A program made the position numbers and the translations under genes. Below the pieces are notes generated by a model. That model saw only the letters and a program-made list of their open reading frames with translations, was not told the DNA's origin and did no database searches. DNA of 34,029 bases from positions 1-34,029 of IMG/VR virus record IMGVR_UViG_3300017917_004510, one strand, 5' to 3'. The DNA is from a virus. Each line of letters begins with the position of its first letter. The stretch's first letter is position 1. Shown piece by piece: positions 1 through 5,498 of the stretch.

Positions 1-1
1 A

Positions 2-580
2 CCGGAGGGGAACAAATACCCCTCCGTAACTACTATGTTAAGTTATTTCAATAAAGACACAATAATGGAATGGCGTAAAAGAGTAGGTGCGGAAGAGGCA
101 AATAAGATATCTAGGCAGGCGACCACCCGAGGAACCAAACTTCATACTATAGTTGAAAAATACTTAGCTAATGAAGATATGGAAATAGAAAATCCTCTAC
201 AACTTGAACTTTTTAAAAATTTAATTCCATATCTTAACAATATAGATAATATACATTTACAAGAAAAATATTTGTATTCAAATCATCTTCGATTAGCTGG
301 TACTGTAGATTGTATTGCAGAATATAAGGGTAAATTAAATGTCATCGATTTTAAAACTTCTTCTAAACCAAAAAGAGAAGAATGGATCGAGGATTACTTT
401 GTTCAAGCTGCTGCATATGCAATAATGTTTGAGGAAAGATATAAAATACCAGTACCAAGAATAACTATTTTAATTGCTGTTGAAAATGATTATCCACAAA
501 TTTTTCATAAGAAACGTGACGATTTTGCAGGAAAGTTATTAAAGATGAGAGACAAATACGAATGGTCAACTAAAGACTAG
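2..580 (+). CDS. PD-(D/E)XK nuclease, RecB/Cas4-like exonuclease (5' end outside window)
   Basis: The reading frame is open from base 2 and carries YPSVTTMLSYFN before the first internal ATG at 35. A YPSVTT-type stretch is normal near the N-terminus of this phage nuclease family, so the true start lies left of the window. Visible family motifs are RGTKLHTIVEKYL (helix with an active-site His), GTVDCIAEYKG (the GxxD metal ligand), NVIDFKTSSK (the D/E-x-K core) and QAAAYAIM (the QxxxY motif). Together these define a metal-dependent PD-(D/E)XK nuclease of the RecB/Cas4 type. Such single-domain exonucleases occur in T4-like cyanophages and pelagiphages and are thought to act in DNA recombination or host DNA degradation. 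The exact role is inferred. The stop codon sits next to the promoter that serves the following gene. Confidence 0.85.
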   Translation, partial: PEGNKYPSVTTMLSYFNKDTIMEWRKRVGAEEANKISRQATTRGTKLHTIVEKYLANEDMEIENPLQLELFKNLIPYLNNIDNIHLQEKYLYSNHLRLAGTVDCIAEYKGKLNVIDFKTSSKPKREEWIEDYFVQAAAYAIMFEERYKIPVPRITILIAVENDYPQIFHKKRDDFAGKLLKMRDKYEWSTKD

Positions 581-606
581 ACATTAACGTCTTTATCTAA
601 TATAAT
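578..606 (+). promoter_or_regulatory. sigma70-type promoter for the peroxiredoxin-tmRNA unit
   Basis: TAGACA (578-583, five of six matches to TTGACA) is followed after exactly 17 nt by a perfect TATAAT (601-606). The expected start of transcription is near 612-613. That excludes the in-frame ATG at 607 as the peroxiredoxin start and leaves about 50 nt of leader before the ATG at 664. A weak inverted repeat (AAAGAC 572-577 / GTCTTT 589-594) overlaps the -35 region and may help end transcription of the nuclease gene. The match is strong by sequence but activity is not shown. Confidence 0.65.
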
Positions 607-663
607 ATGTTTATGCGAAGATACCCTCCCCTAGAAACTTTAAAGCTAAAAAGGAAAAAGCAA

Positions 664-1251
664 ATGCTGACTGTTGGTGATAAATTAGAACCGTTTGAAA
701 TTGTTGGTGTTAAGCCCGGTGCTCTAACACCCGAAGGTGCTTTCGAGACCCTAACGGAAAAATCTTTCCCTGGTAAGTGGAAAGTTATTATGTTTTATCC
801 AAAATCATTTACGTTCGTATGCCCTACAGAAATCGTTGCATATGATAAATTAAATGGTGATTTTAAAGATCGCGATACAATCTTATTAATGGGTTGTACA
901 GATAATGAATATTGTTCATTAGCCTGGAAAAATCATCACGAAGATCTAAAGAAAACTAATTCATGGATGTTTGCAGATTTAATTAAACAATCGCAGGATT
1001 ATAATAATGATCGTTATGTTGAAAATGGTTTAGCTGCTACGTTAGGTGTTTTAGATAAAGTAAATGGTGTACCCTTACGTGCTACATTTATTGTGGATCC
1101 TAATAATGTTATTCAACATGTCACAGTAAATAATCTTGATGTTGGGCGCAGTCCAGAGGAAACTCTTCGTATTCTTGATGCACTACAGACCGGTGAACTT
1201 TGCCCTTGTAATCGAGCAGTAGGTGGTGAAACAATCTGTAGTATTGTTTAA
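664..1251 (+). CDS. Peroxiredoxin (AhpC/Prx family)
   Basis: The product is a 195-residue thiol peroxidase that should reduce H2O2 or organic peroxides in the cytoplasm. The peroxidatic cysteine is C53 in FTFVCPTE, the family signature. A C-terminal GELCPCNRAVGG stretch (C180, C182) and C192 supply candidate resolving cysteines, so it is probably a 2-Cys type. The start is set at 664 because AAGGA lies 8 nt upstream (651-655) and homology begins with LTVGDKLEPFEI. An in-frame ATG at 607 lies directly beside the promoter -10 box and adds only a basic, non-homologous 19-residue stretch. Arginine is almost always CGT/CGC here, unlike the AGA-rich structural genes, which suggests high expression or later acquisition. 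It is the first gene after the sigma70-like promoter and lies directly before the tmRNA. As a phage gene it is best seen as an auxiliary oxidative-stress function. Confidence 0.92.
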   Translation: MLTVGDKLEPFEIVGVKPGALTPEGAFETLTEKSFPGKWKVIMFYPKSFTFVCPTEIVAYDKLNGDFKDRDTILLMGCTDNEYCSLAWKNHHEDLKKTNSWMFADLIKQSQDYNNDRYVENGLAATLGVLDKVNGVPLRATFIVDPNNVIQHVTVNNLDVGRSPEETLRILDALQTGELCPCNRAVGGETICSIV

Positions 1252-1328
1252 TAAATAAAAATATCATCGTATGAAGCGAAGCGAAACGAGGTTCGGACGG
1301 GGCTAGCATTATGCCCCCAGGTCCACCA

Positions 1329-1400
1329 TAAAACACATTGTTACAATAACAGGCAAAAGTCTTAAGCTTAAAGTTAAAACTAGATAGTGTGTTTTATAAT
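1329..1400 (+). other. Intervening segment of the permuted tmRNA precursor
   Basis: The segment between the CCA end and the first G of the coding piece begins and ends with a perfect 10-bp inverted repeat (ATAAAACACA 1328-1337 / TGTGTTTTAT 1388-1397). In the precursor this nearly continues the acceptor stem, with only AAT (1398-1400) unpaired. A small internal hairpin (TGTTA 1339-1343 / TAACA 1347-1351) is also present. By analogy with two-piece tmRNAs, this loop would be removed by tRNA-type processing enzymes to give separate acceptor and coding RNAs. Removal here is inferred. Confidence 0.75.
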
Positions 1401-1486
1401 GGGCCTGAACAGATTCGACGGATCTACTAGTAAATTAGCAGACGGTGCGTAAGGCGAAGGACGTAATCCTAGCAAACTAAATAGAC

Positions 1487-1531
1487 GCAAACGACGACTA
1501 TTTTTATCAGGACCTTAAGCTAGCTGCTTAA
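1487..1531 (+). other. tmRNA tag reading frame (14 residues)
   Basis: The resume codon is GCA at 1487 in the conserved context TAGACGCAAACGAC. The frame encodes ANDDYFYQDLKLAA and ends with TAA at 1529-1531. The AND start and the AA end match known proteolysis tags, and LAA is the ClpXP-recognised end of the E. coli tag. The end of the tag and its stop lie in a hairpin (CAGG 1508-1511 with CCTG 1533-1536; TTAAGC 1515-1520 with GCTTAA 1526-1531), as in helix 5 of bacterial tmRNA. Confidence 0.88.
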
Positions 1532-1546
1532 ACCTGAAGGGGTTTT

Positions 1547-1578
1547 GGTAGTTCTTCCTTTTTACCCAAAGAACTGCC
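1547..1578 (+). other. Hairpin at the 3' end of the tmRNA coding piece
   Basis: GGTAGTTCTT (1547-1556) pairs with AAGAACTGCC (1569-1578) over ten pairs with one G-U. No run of T follows, so it is more likely the 3' terminal helix or a processing boundary of the coding piece than a terminator. The ribosome binding site of the next gene (AAGGA, 1581-1585) starts 3 nt after it. The tmRNA and the oxygenase message may therefore come from one transcript. Confidence 0.6.
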
Positions 1579-1590
1579 TAAAGGATAATT

Positions 1591-2208
1591 ATGTCTTTTC
1601 TTAAAAATGGTTACGAAATAGTTAAAAAAGCAATTAGTATAGAACATGCTAATTGCTGTGCTTTAGAATTTCAGTTATTTCATGATTTTTTGAATTATAC
1701 AAATAAAGAAATTTTAAGTAAAAATGCAGACGATGGACAAGTAAAGAATGCTTTTACCTGGTATTCGCCATTCTTTGGAGAAGCATTACTAATTCATTTG
1801 AAATCTAAAGTTGAATCCATTACCAATATGGAATTATTACCTTGTTATAGTTATGGCAGAATTTATTATCCTGGGTGTATAATGAATAAACACAAGGATA
1901 GACCAAGTTGCGAAATAAGTGCATCTTTAACTTTAGAAACAATAGGTGAAAGTTGGCCAATACATTTTACCGATCTCAACAATATGGATATAGAATTAAA
2001 AATTGATCCGGGAGATATGGTTGTATATCAAGGAACAGAATTATATCATTGGAGAAAAATGATGAAACATAAAAATACTAAGATGCAAACACAAGTGTTT
2101 TTGCACTTTGTAAATGCAAATGGTCCTTACAAAGACCATGTTTATGATACTAGACCATTTTTAGGATTTTCTTCAGATTTTAAAAATTCTAGAGTTATCG
2201 ATCTCTAA
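1591..2208 (+). CDS. 2OG-Fe(II) dioxygenase, prolyl-4-hydroxylase-like
   Basis: This is a 205-residue protein of the 2-oxoglutarate/Fe(II)-dependent oxygenase superfamily. The iron ligands appear as H101-x-D103 in NKHKDRPSCE and the distal H153 in GTELYHWRK, inside a double-stranded beta-helix pattern (SASLTLETIG, DPGDMVVYQG, TQVFLHFV). C-terminal FLHFVNANGPYKDH resembles phage homologues annotated as prolyl 4-hydroxylase-like. The substrate is not evident; protein, nucleic acid base or small-molecule hydroxylation are all possible. AAGGA lies 5 nt before the ATG. It follows the tmRNA with no room for a separate promoter that I can see. Such oxygenases are common auxiliary genes in T4-like marine phages. 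Confidence 0.85.
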   Translation: MSFLKNGYEIVKKAISIEHANCCALEFQLFHDFLNYTNKEILSKNADDGQVKNAFTWYSPFFGEALLIHLKSKVESITNMELLPCYSYGRIYYPGCIMNKHKDRPSCEISASLTLETIGESWPIHFTDLNNMDIELKIDPGDMVVYQGTELYHWRKMMKHKNTKMQTQVFLHFVNANGPYKDHVYDTRPFLGFSSDFKNSRVIDL

Positions 2209-2236
2209 AATCGAATCCACACACAAAGGAGACCCA

Positions 2237-2779
2237 ATGAAAAAGACTATTTTAGCATTAGCATTAACAGTTGCTGCTACAGCAACTCATGCAGCCAATT
2301 ACGTCAGTTTTGATGTAGACCAAGTTAAAGACACTCGTAACAAAGATGAAAGTACTGCCCAGTATTTTCGTGCTGGTAAGGATGTGGCTGGATTAAATTT
2401 GGATCTACAAGTTCGTACCGCGGTATTCGACAAGGGCGGAATGCTTAACAGTGTAGAAGTAACTGCAGGCAAAAATATTGCCGGAGTGAATGCTTTCGGC
2501 GGTATTGGTTATGACAATGGCTTCAATGGTAAAGTTAATGGTGACTTTACCTATGGTTTAGTTGGATTAAAAGCAGGTGTCCCTATTGGTTCACTTTACG
2601 CCTTTACTGGTGTAAAGACTCGTGTCAACTGGGATAATGATAATCCGAAGCAAACTGTAACTTGGTTGGGTGCGAGTATGCCCGTCACTAAAGCCGTTAG
2701 TGTCAGTGCAAGTGTAAGTCGTTCATTGCAAGACATTCAGGAAAAAGCTGTAGGTGTAGGGTTAAGAGTTTCCTACTAA
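2237..2779 (+). CDS. Exported outer-membrane beta-barrel (porin-like) protein
   Basis: This 180-residue protein starts with a clear signal peptide (MKKTILALALTVAATATHA, probable cut before ANY). The mature part alternates polar and hydrophobic residues in short strands separated by Gly/Asn/Asp turns (for example VNAFGGIGYDNGF, TYGLVGLKAGV, TVTWLGASM). It ends VGLRVSY, with an aromatic last residue as expected for BAM-dependent barrels. The mature length of about 160 residues suits an eight-stranded barrel of the OmpX/OmpW size class. The Shine-Dalgarno is strong (AAAGGAG 2225-2231). Arginine codons are mostly CGT and G+C looks higher than in neighbours, consistent with strong expression or host origin. 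A role in masking receptors, excluding superinfection or changing permeability is possible but not shown. It sits between auxiliary and lysis genes, not among virion genes. Confidence 0.8.
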   Translation: MKKTILALALTVAATATHAANYVSFDVDQVKDTRNKDESTAQYFRAGKDVAGLNLDLQVRTAVFDKGGMLNSVEVTAGKNIAGVNAFGGIGYDNGFNGKVNGDFTYGLVGLKAGVPIGSLYAFTGVKTRVNWDNDNPKQTVTWLGASMPVTKAVSVSASVSRSLQDIQEKAVGVGLRVSY

Positions 2780-2838
2780 TATAAGGTTTGGCGGAACCTA
2801 AAACCGCCCCTCTAACACACAAACACAAGGAGTAGTAA

Positions 2839-3108
2839 ATGAGTAATATGACACCTTTCGAGATTCGTTTGGAGCTACTAAAGATGGCTCAGACAATGCT
2901 TGAGCATGATTATCATGGTAAACGTGAATCTATAAGTAATGATTGGCAAGTCAAGGTAGAAAATGCAAGACATGCTGGTCAAATTCCTCCAGATCATCCT
3001 GGGTTTCCCCCATATCCAACAGAAACGGATATTATTGCCAAAGCGCACATACTAAATGGCTTTGTATCCCAACTTCCACAAACTTCAGAGAAATCTTCTA
3101 AGAAGTAA
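2839..3108 (+). CDS. Small conserved T4-like phage protein, function unknown
   Basis: An 89-residue acidic-basic protein without signal peptide or membrane segment. The N-terminal half is helical (TPFEIRLELLKMAQTMLEHDY), then a proline-rich stretch (PPDHPGFPPYPTETDIIAKA) leads to a helix ending in a lysine tail. Short proteins with the same FEIRLELLKMA start and the HPGFP-PTE-IIAKA pattern are, to my recollection, common in T4-like cyanophages, but no function is known to me. The start is supported by AAGGAG (2827-2832), in a leader resembling that of the preceding barrel gene (both have a run of ACACA before the ribosome binding site). Confidence 0.7.
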   Translation: MSNMTPFEIRLELLKMAQTMLEHDYHGKRESISNDWQVKVENARHAGQIPPDHPGFPPYPTETDIIAKAHILNGFVSQLPQTSEKSSKK

Positions 3109-3115
3109 TCTTAGT

Positions 3116-3131
3116 GAGGGCTTCTGCCCTC
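3116..3131 (+). other. GC-rich hairpin between genes
   Basis: GAGGGC (3116-3121) and GCCCTC (3126-3131) form a six-pair stem with a TTCT loop just upstream of the SleB ribosome binding site (TAGGAG). Only a short, interrupted T-run follows, so it could be a weak attenuator or an RNA-stability element rather than a full terminator. Confidence 0.4.
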
Positions 3132-3146
3132 TTATAGGAGAACAAA

Positions 3147-3686
3147 ATGGAAAAGCTTGTGAAGTATTTCTTGGTATGTCTTGCCGCTGTAATTGTTGGC
3201 AATCTATTGTTGAAAGTTATTGATCACAAGTTTAATTATTTAAAACAAGAATCAGTTAAACCATCTGTATTTAGCTCATTAACTCTAGAAAAAAGAGAAC
3301 AACAACTTGAATGTTTAGCTCGTAACATTTATTTTGAAGCGGCTAAAGAACCTTTCGAAGGAAAGGTTGCTGTTGCTCAAGTTACAATTAATAGAGCAGA
3401 ATCTGGTAAATTTCCTTCAGACATCTGTAAAGTCATTTACCAGAAAAATATTTTTATGGAAAAAGTAGTATGCCAATTTAGTTGGTATTGTGAAACATCA
3501 GCTAAAATGCGACCTATGCATACTGCCGCCTACACTGAATGTATGGCTGTAGCTAAGAAAGTATTACTTGAAGGTTTTAGACTTGAAGGATTGACAGAAG
3601 CAATGTATTATCATGCCACCTATGTTTCTCCCGGTTGGGGAAAAGAGAAAGTAGCGAAAATCGGCAATCATATCTTTTATAAGTGA
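3147..3686 (+). CDS. Membrane-anchored SleB-type cell-wall hydrolase (endolysin)
   Basis: This 179-residue protein has one N-terminal hydrophobic segment (about residues 7-23) followed by a SleB/Hydrolase_2 domain. The catalytic glutamate is probably E64 in ARNIYFEAA. Further family landmarks are EGKVAVAQVTINR (71-83), FPSDICKVIY, CQFSWYC (109-115), YHATYVSPGWG (155-165) and GNHIFY near the end. Proteins of this type cut the glycan strand of peptidoglycan. The N-terminal segment could act as a signal-anchor-release sequence, letting the enzyme wait in the membrane until lysis. The start is fixed by TAGGAG 6 nt before the ATG. Its neighbour is a three-segment membrane protein, consistent with a lysis cassette. 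Confidence 0.88.
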   Translation: MEKLVKYFLVCLAAVIVGNLLLKVIDHKFNYLKQESVKPSVFSSLTLEKREQQLECLARNIYFEAAKEPFEGKVAVAQVTINRAESGKFPSDICKVIYQKNIFMEKVVCQFSWYCETSAKMRPMHTAAYTECMAVAKKVLLEGFRLEGLTEAMYYHATYVSPGWGKEKVAKIGNHIFYK

Positions 3687-3694
3687 GATATATA

Positions 3695-4021
3695 ATGAAA
3701 ACACCTAAGATAAAAATGCCAACCATTGATATCGAAAAAATAAGTGATTTTTGTAGAACAAAGTTAACTGCTGCCACAGCAGAAACTATTGCCTGGATTG
3801 CTGTTATAGTTATCCACGCTGCTACTATTCCTACATTGTTAGCTGTTATGTCCGGCTTAACTGAAAAGATGCCGCCAATAGATTTAGTGTTATTTATTTG
3901 GGCTGGATTGTCTTTATTGTTTGTTAGAGCTACTATTCTAAAAGACATGTTAAATATTGTAACAATTGGATTTGGTTTTGTCATTCACGCTACTATTCTT
4001 GCACTAATTTTATTTAAATGA
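3695..4021 (+). CDS. Small three-segment membrane protein, holin candidate
   Basis: A protein of 108 residues from the ATG at 3695. A GTG in the same frame at 3683 overlaps the previous stop and looks less likely. It has a short charged N-terminus, then three hydrophobic segments around IAWIAVIVIHAATIPTLLAV, DLVLFIWAGLSLLFVRA and MLNIVTIGFGFVIHATILAL. Size, three membrane spans and position directly after an endolysin fit a class I holin, but no holin family motif is recognised. It overlaps the heme oxygenase start by an ATGA (4018-4021), so translation is probably coupled. Conserved membrane proteins of this kind occur in T4-like cyanophages without known function. Confidence 0.65.
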   Translation: MKTPKIKMPTIDIEKISDFCRTKLTAATAETIAWIAVIVIHAATIPTLLAVMSGLTEKMPPIDLVLFIWAGLSLLFVRATILKDMLNIVTIGFGFVIHATILALILFK

Positions 4022-4560
4022 CTACACTTAAAGAAGCAACTGCCGAAAAACATAAAATAGCTGAATCTTTACCCTTTATTCAATCTATTTTTAAGGGAGA
4101 GGTAGACAAGTACAAATATACAGATTATTTGTATCAGCTTCATTTTATTTACTATATTTTGGAAAGCCATGGATCCGAAGTAGGATTATTCGAAGGCATT
4201 GAGGATCTTAAAAGAGCCCCAAGAGTAAGAGCAGATTTTGTAGATTTAGCTTCAAAAAATTATAATCATTCTGCCCTGCCTGCCACTAACAACTATCTAA
4301 CATATCTAGATAACATTTTCTATGATGATATTGAAAACAGACGCCATCGTCTTATGGCGCACATCTATGTCAGACACATGGGAGATTTATTTGGAGGACA
4401 ACAATTAGCTAAATTGGTTCCGGGCAATGGCAATATGTATAAGTTTGAAAATCTCATTTCTTTAATTACTGAAATGAGAAAACGTATTGATATATCTATG
4501 GCAGTAGAAGCTAATATTGCATTTGATTTTAATATAGAAATTTTAAAAGCATATGGCTGA
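4018..4560 (+). CDS. ho: Heme oxygenase (biliverdin-forming)
   Basis: A 180-residue all-helical enzyme. Heme oxygenases open heme with O2 and reductant to give biliverdin IXalpha, Fe2+ and CO. The proximal heme ligand is H12 in LKEATAEKHKIAES, the usual N-terminal helix. The distal glycine motif is RHMGDLFGGQQLAK (119-132, compare YLGDLSGGQ). The protein is shorter than cyanobacterial Ho1 (about 240 residues) but keeps the full heme pocket and resembles short phage HemO forms. It overlaps the upstream membrane protein by ATGA and the downstream bilin reductase by eight nt, so heme opening and biliverdin reduction are translationally linked. Reductant is presumably host or phage ferredoxin; none is visible here. 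Iron release from heme during infection is a second possible benefit. Confidence 0.92.
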   Translation: MTTLKEATAEKHKIAESLPFIQSIFKGEVDKYKYTDYLYQLHFIYYILESHGSEVGLFEGIEDLKRAPRVRADFVDLASKNYNHSALPATNNYLTYLDNIFYDDIENRRHRLMAHIYVRHMGDLFGGQQLAKLVPGNGNMYKFENLISLITEMRKRIDISMAVEANIAFDFNIEILKAYG

Positions 4561-5242
4561 TATCTGGGATAAAGCAGAGGAATTAGCATCTTATACTTTA
4601 GGATCCTTGCTTCGAACATCTAGTTTTGTTCCTTATAATTTTGATCATACTCAATATGATTTTAATTGGGAAAACTATATTTTCAAAAGTGATAAATTTC
4701 GACGAGCACATGTCGAAGTAGTAGATGCTAGAGAAACTAAAAAGATATGGATAATGCATTTTTGTATCTTCCCTCACTATGATGATTCTTCACCTATATT
4801 TGGTTTTGATATTGTCTGCGGTAAAGATAAAATTACTGGAATGTTTCATGACTACTCTGTCTCTGGATCATCAAGACATTTTATGCTTGATAAATTTAAG
4901 GAAATATCAAGTACATATTATCCAAATAAGAAAAGAGAGTTACCAGAATGGGCTACTCAAATATTTTCAAACAGTATGATAGCAGCAGGCAATTTGGATA
5001 AAAATGAATTTGAGGTAGCATCCGAAGTATATTATAATACATTTAGATATTATTTAGCTAACGTTGGAATCACAAGAGATAAAAATAAAGATTATTCTAT
5101 ATCTCAAGATCGATATTGCTACTATCAAAAACAGAATCCTAGAACACCGCATATGATGCATAATTTGGGAGTGAACAAAAACTTATTTCAAGGATACATG
5201 GACAGTGTTTTATTTCCAGAAAGAAACGAACGAAATGGATGA
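4553..5242 (+). CDS. pcyX: Ferredoxin-dependent bilin reductase, PcyX/PebS-like
   Basis: A 229-residue member of the ferredoxin-dependent bilin reductase (HY2) family, radical enzymes reducing biliverdin without a cofactor. Diagnostic stretches are RRAHVEVVDARETKKIW, WIMHFCIFPHYDD, SPIFGFDIVCGKDKITG and QDRYCYYQKQNPRTPHMM. H69 and D86 line up with the central catalytic His88 and Asp105 of PcyA; D86 also corresponds to Asp105 of cyanophage PebS. The SQDRY region occupies the place of the second substrate-binding aspartate. The pairing with heme oxygenase and the short N-terminus suit PcyX, described from oceanic phage contigs as making phycoerythrobilin from biliverdin. The symbol is given on that resemblance; the product specificity is not provable by eye. 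The start overlaps the heme oxygenase stop (ATGGCTGA), and the end overlaps gp33 the same way. Confidence 0.88.
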   Translation: MADIWDKAEELASYTLGSLLRTSSFVPYNFDHTQYDFNWENYIFKSDKFRRAHVEVVDARETKKIWIMHFCIFPHYDDSSPIFGFDIVCGKDKITGMFHDYSVSGSSRHFMLDKFKEISSTYYPNKKRELPEWATQIFSNSMIAAGNLDKNEFEVASEVYYNTFRYYLANVGITRDKNKDYSISQDRYCYYQKQNPRTPHMMHNLGVNKNLFQGYMDSVLFPERNERNG

Positions 5243-5498
5243 ACTAAAAAAAGAACTAACAGATTCCATTATTATAACTAAGAGATTTAGATCACCCAAT
5301 GAATTTTCTCTTTATATTGAAGAAAAGGTACAACTTGAACATTTAGGATATATGGATGCAGTTATTCAATATTGTAATGAGATAGATATAGATGTTGAAG
5401 CCATAGCAAAATTAATCAATCAAACACTTAAAGAAAAAATTCAAATTGAAGCAGAAGAAAATAATTATTTGAAGAAACGGGGCAAACTTCCTATATGA
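5235..5498 (+). CDS. 33: Late-transcription accessory protein gp33-like
   Basis: An 87-residue protein from the ATG at 5235, which overlaps the bilin reductase stop as ATGGATGA. Longer in-frame starts lie inside the reductase gene. The pattern FRSPNEFSLYIEEKV, GYMDAVIQYCNEIDIDVEAI and AKLINQTLKEKIQIEAE with a final KLPI resembles the gp33 homologues of T4-like cyanophages. In T4, gp33 binds the RNA polymerase beta flap and links it to the gp45 sliding clamp so that late promoters are used. The gene order gp33-gp59-gp32 is the same as in T4, which supports the call. Its stop overlaps the gp59 start (ATGA, 5495-5498). Late promoters of the T4 kind are present in this window near 11960. Confidence 0.75.
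   Translation: MDELKKELTDSIIITKRFRSPNEFSLYIEEKVQLEHLGYMDAVIQYCNEIDIDVEAIAKLINQTLKEKIQIEAEENNYLKKRGKLPI

Larger units (their letters stand above)
1262..1580 (+). ncRNA. ssrA: Circularly permuted (two-piece) tmRNA gene
   Basis: This gap holds both halves of a tmRNA in permuted order. The 3' (acceptor) half comes first: TTCGGACG (1292-1299), T-stem GGGGC/GCCCC (1299-1303/1313-1317), acceptor strand CAGGTCC (1318-1324), A1325 and an encoded CCA (1326-1328). A 72-nt intervening segment follows. The 5' half starts with GGGCCTG (1401-1407) and the conserved GATTCGACGG (1412-1421). GGGCCTG pairs fully with CAGGTCC and has G1403-U1322 as the third pair, the G3-U70 identity element for alanyl-tRNA synthetase. 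The tag frame begins GCAAACGACGAC after TAGAC, as in other tmRNAs. A candidate P2 helix joins the halves (CATCGT 1265-1270 with ACGGTG 1442-1447, six pairs). The T-loop is odd: 9 nt (TAGCATTAT), not the usual TTCRANY. The outer boundaries are approximate. The function is rescue of stalled ribosomes and tagging of their products, with SmpB presumably from the host. Confidence 0.9.

Noticed and set aside
607-663. Longer N-terminus of the peroxiredoxin from the ATG at 607
   Set aside because: The ATG lies directly after the TATAAT box, upstream of the predicted transcription start, has no ribosome binding site, and adds residues unlike the family.
1290-1328. T-arm with CCA read as a tRNA gene remnant
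   Set aside because: No anticodon or D arm lies 5' of it; its acceptor partner lies downstream at 1401-1407 with tmRNA motifs, so a permuted tmRNA explains it better.
1121-1336. Minus-strand frame across the peroxiredoxin end and tmRNA
   Set aside because: It runs antisense to a conserved protein and a structured RNA and has no recognisable product.
2784-2808. Inverted repeats after the barrel gene (AGGTT/AACCT and GGCGG/CCGCC) considered as a terminator
   Set aside because: The two stems share the GGCGG region and exclude each other, and no T-run follows; too weak to call.
3577-3984. Minus-strand frame opposite the SleB and membrane-protein genes
   Set aside because: Hydrophobic stretches in it are the mirror of the membrane-protein codons; no start signal or family is visible.
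5205-5234. Longer start for gp33
   Set aside because: The extra ten residues lie inside the bilin reductase gene; the ATG at 5235 has the same overlap layout as the preceding junction.
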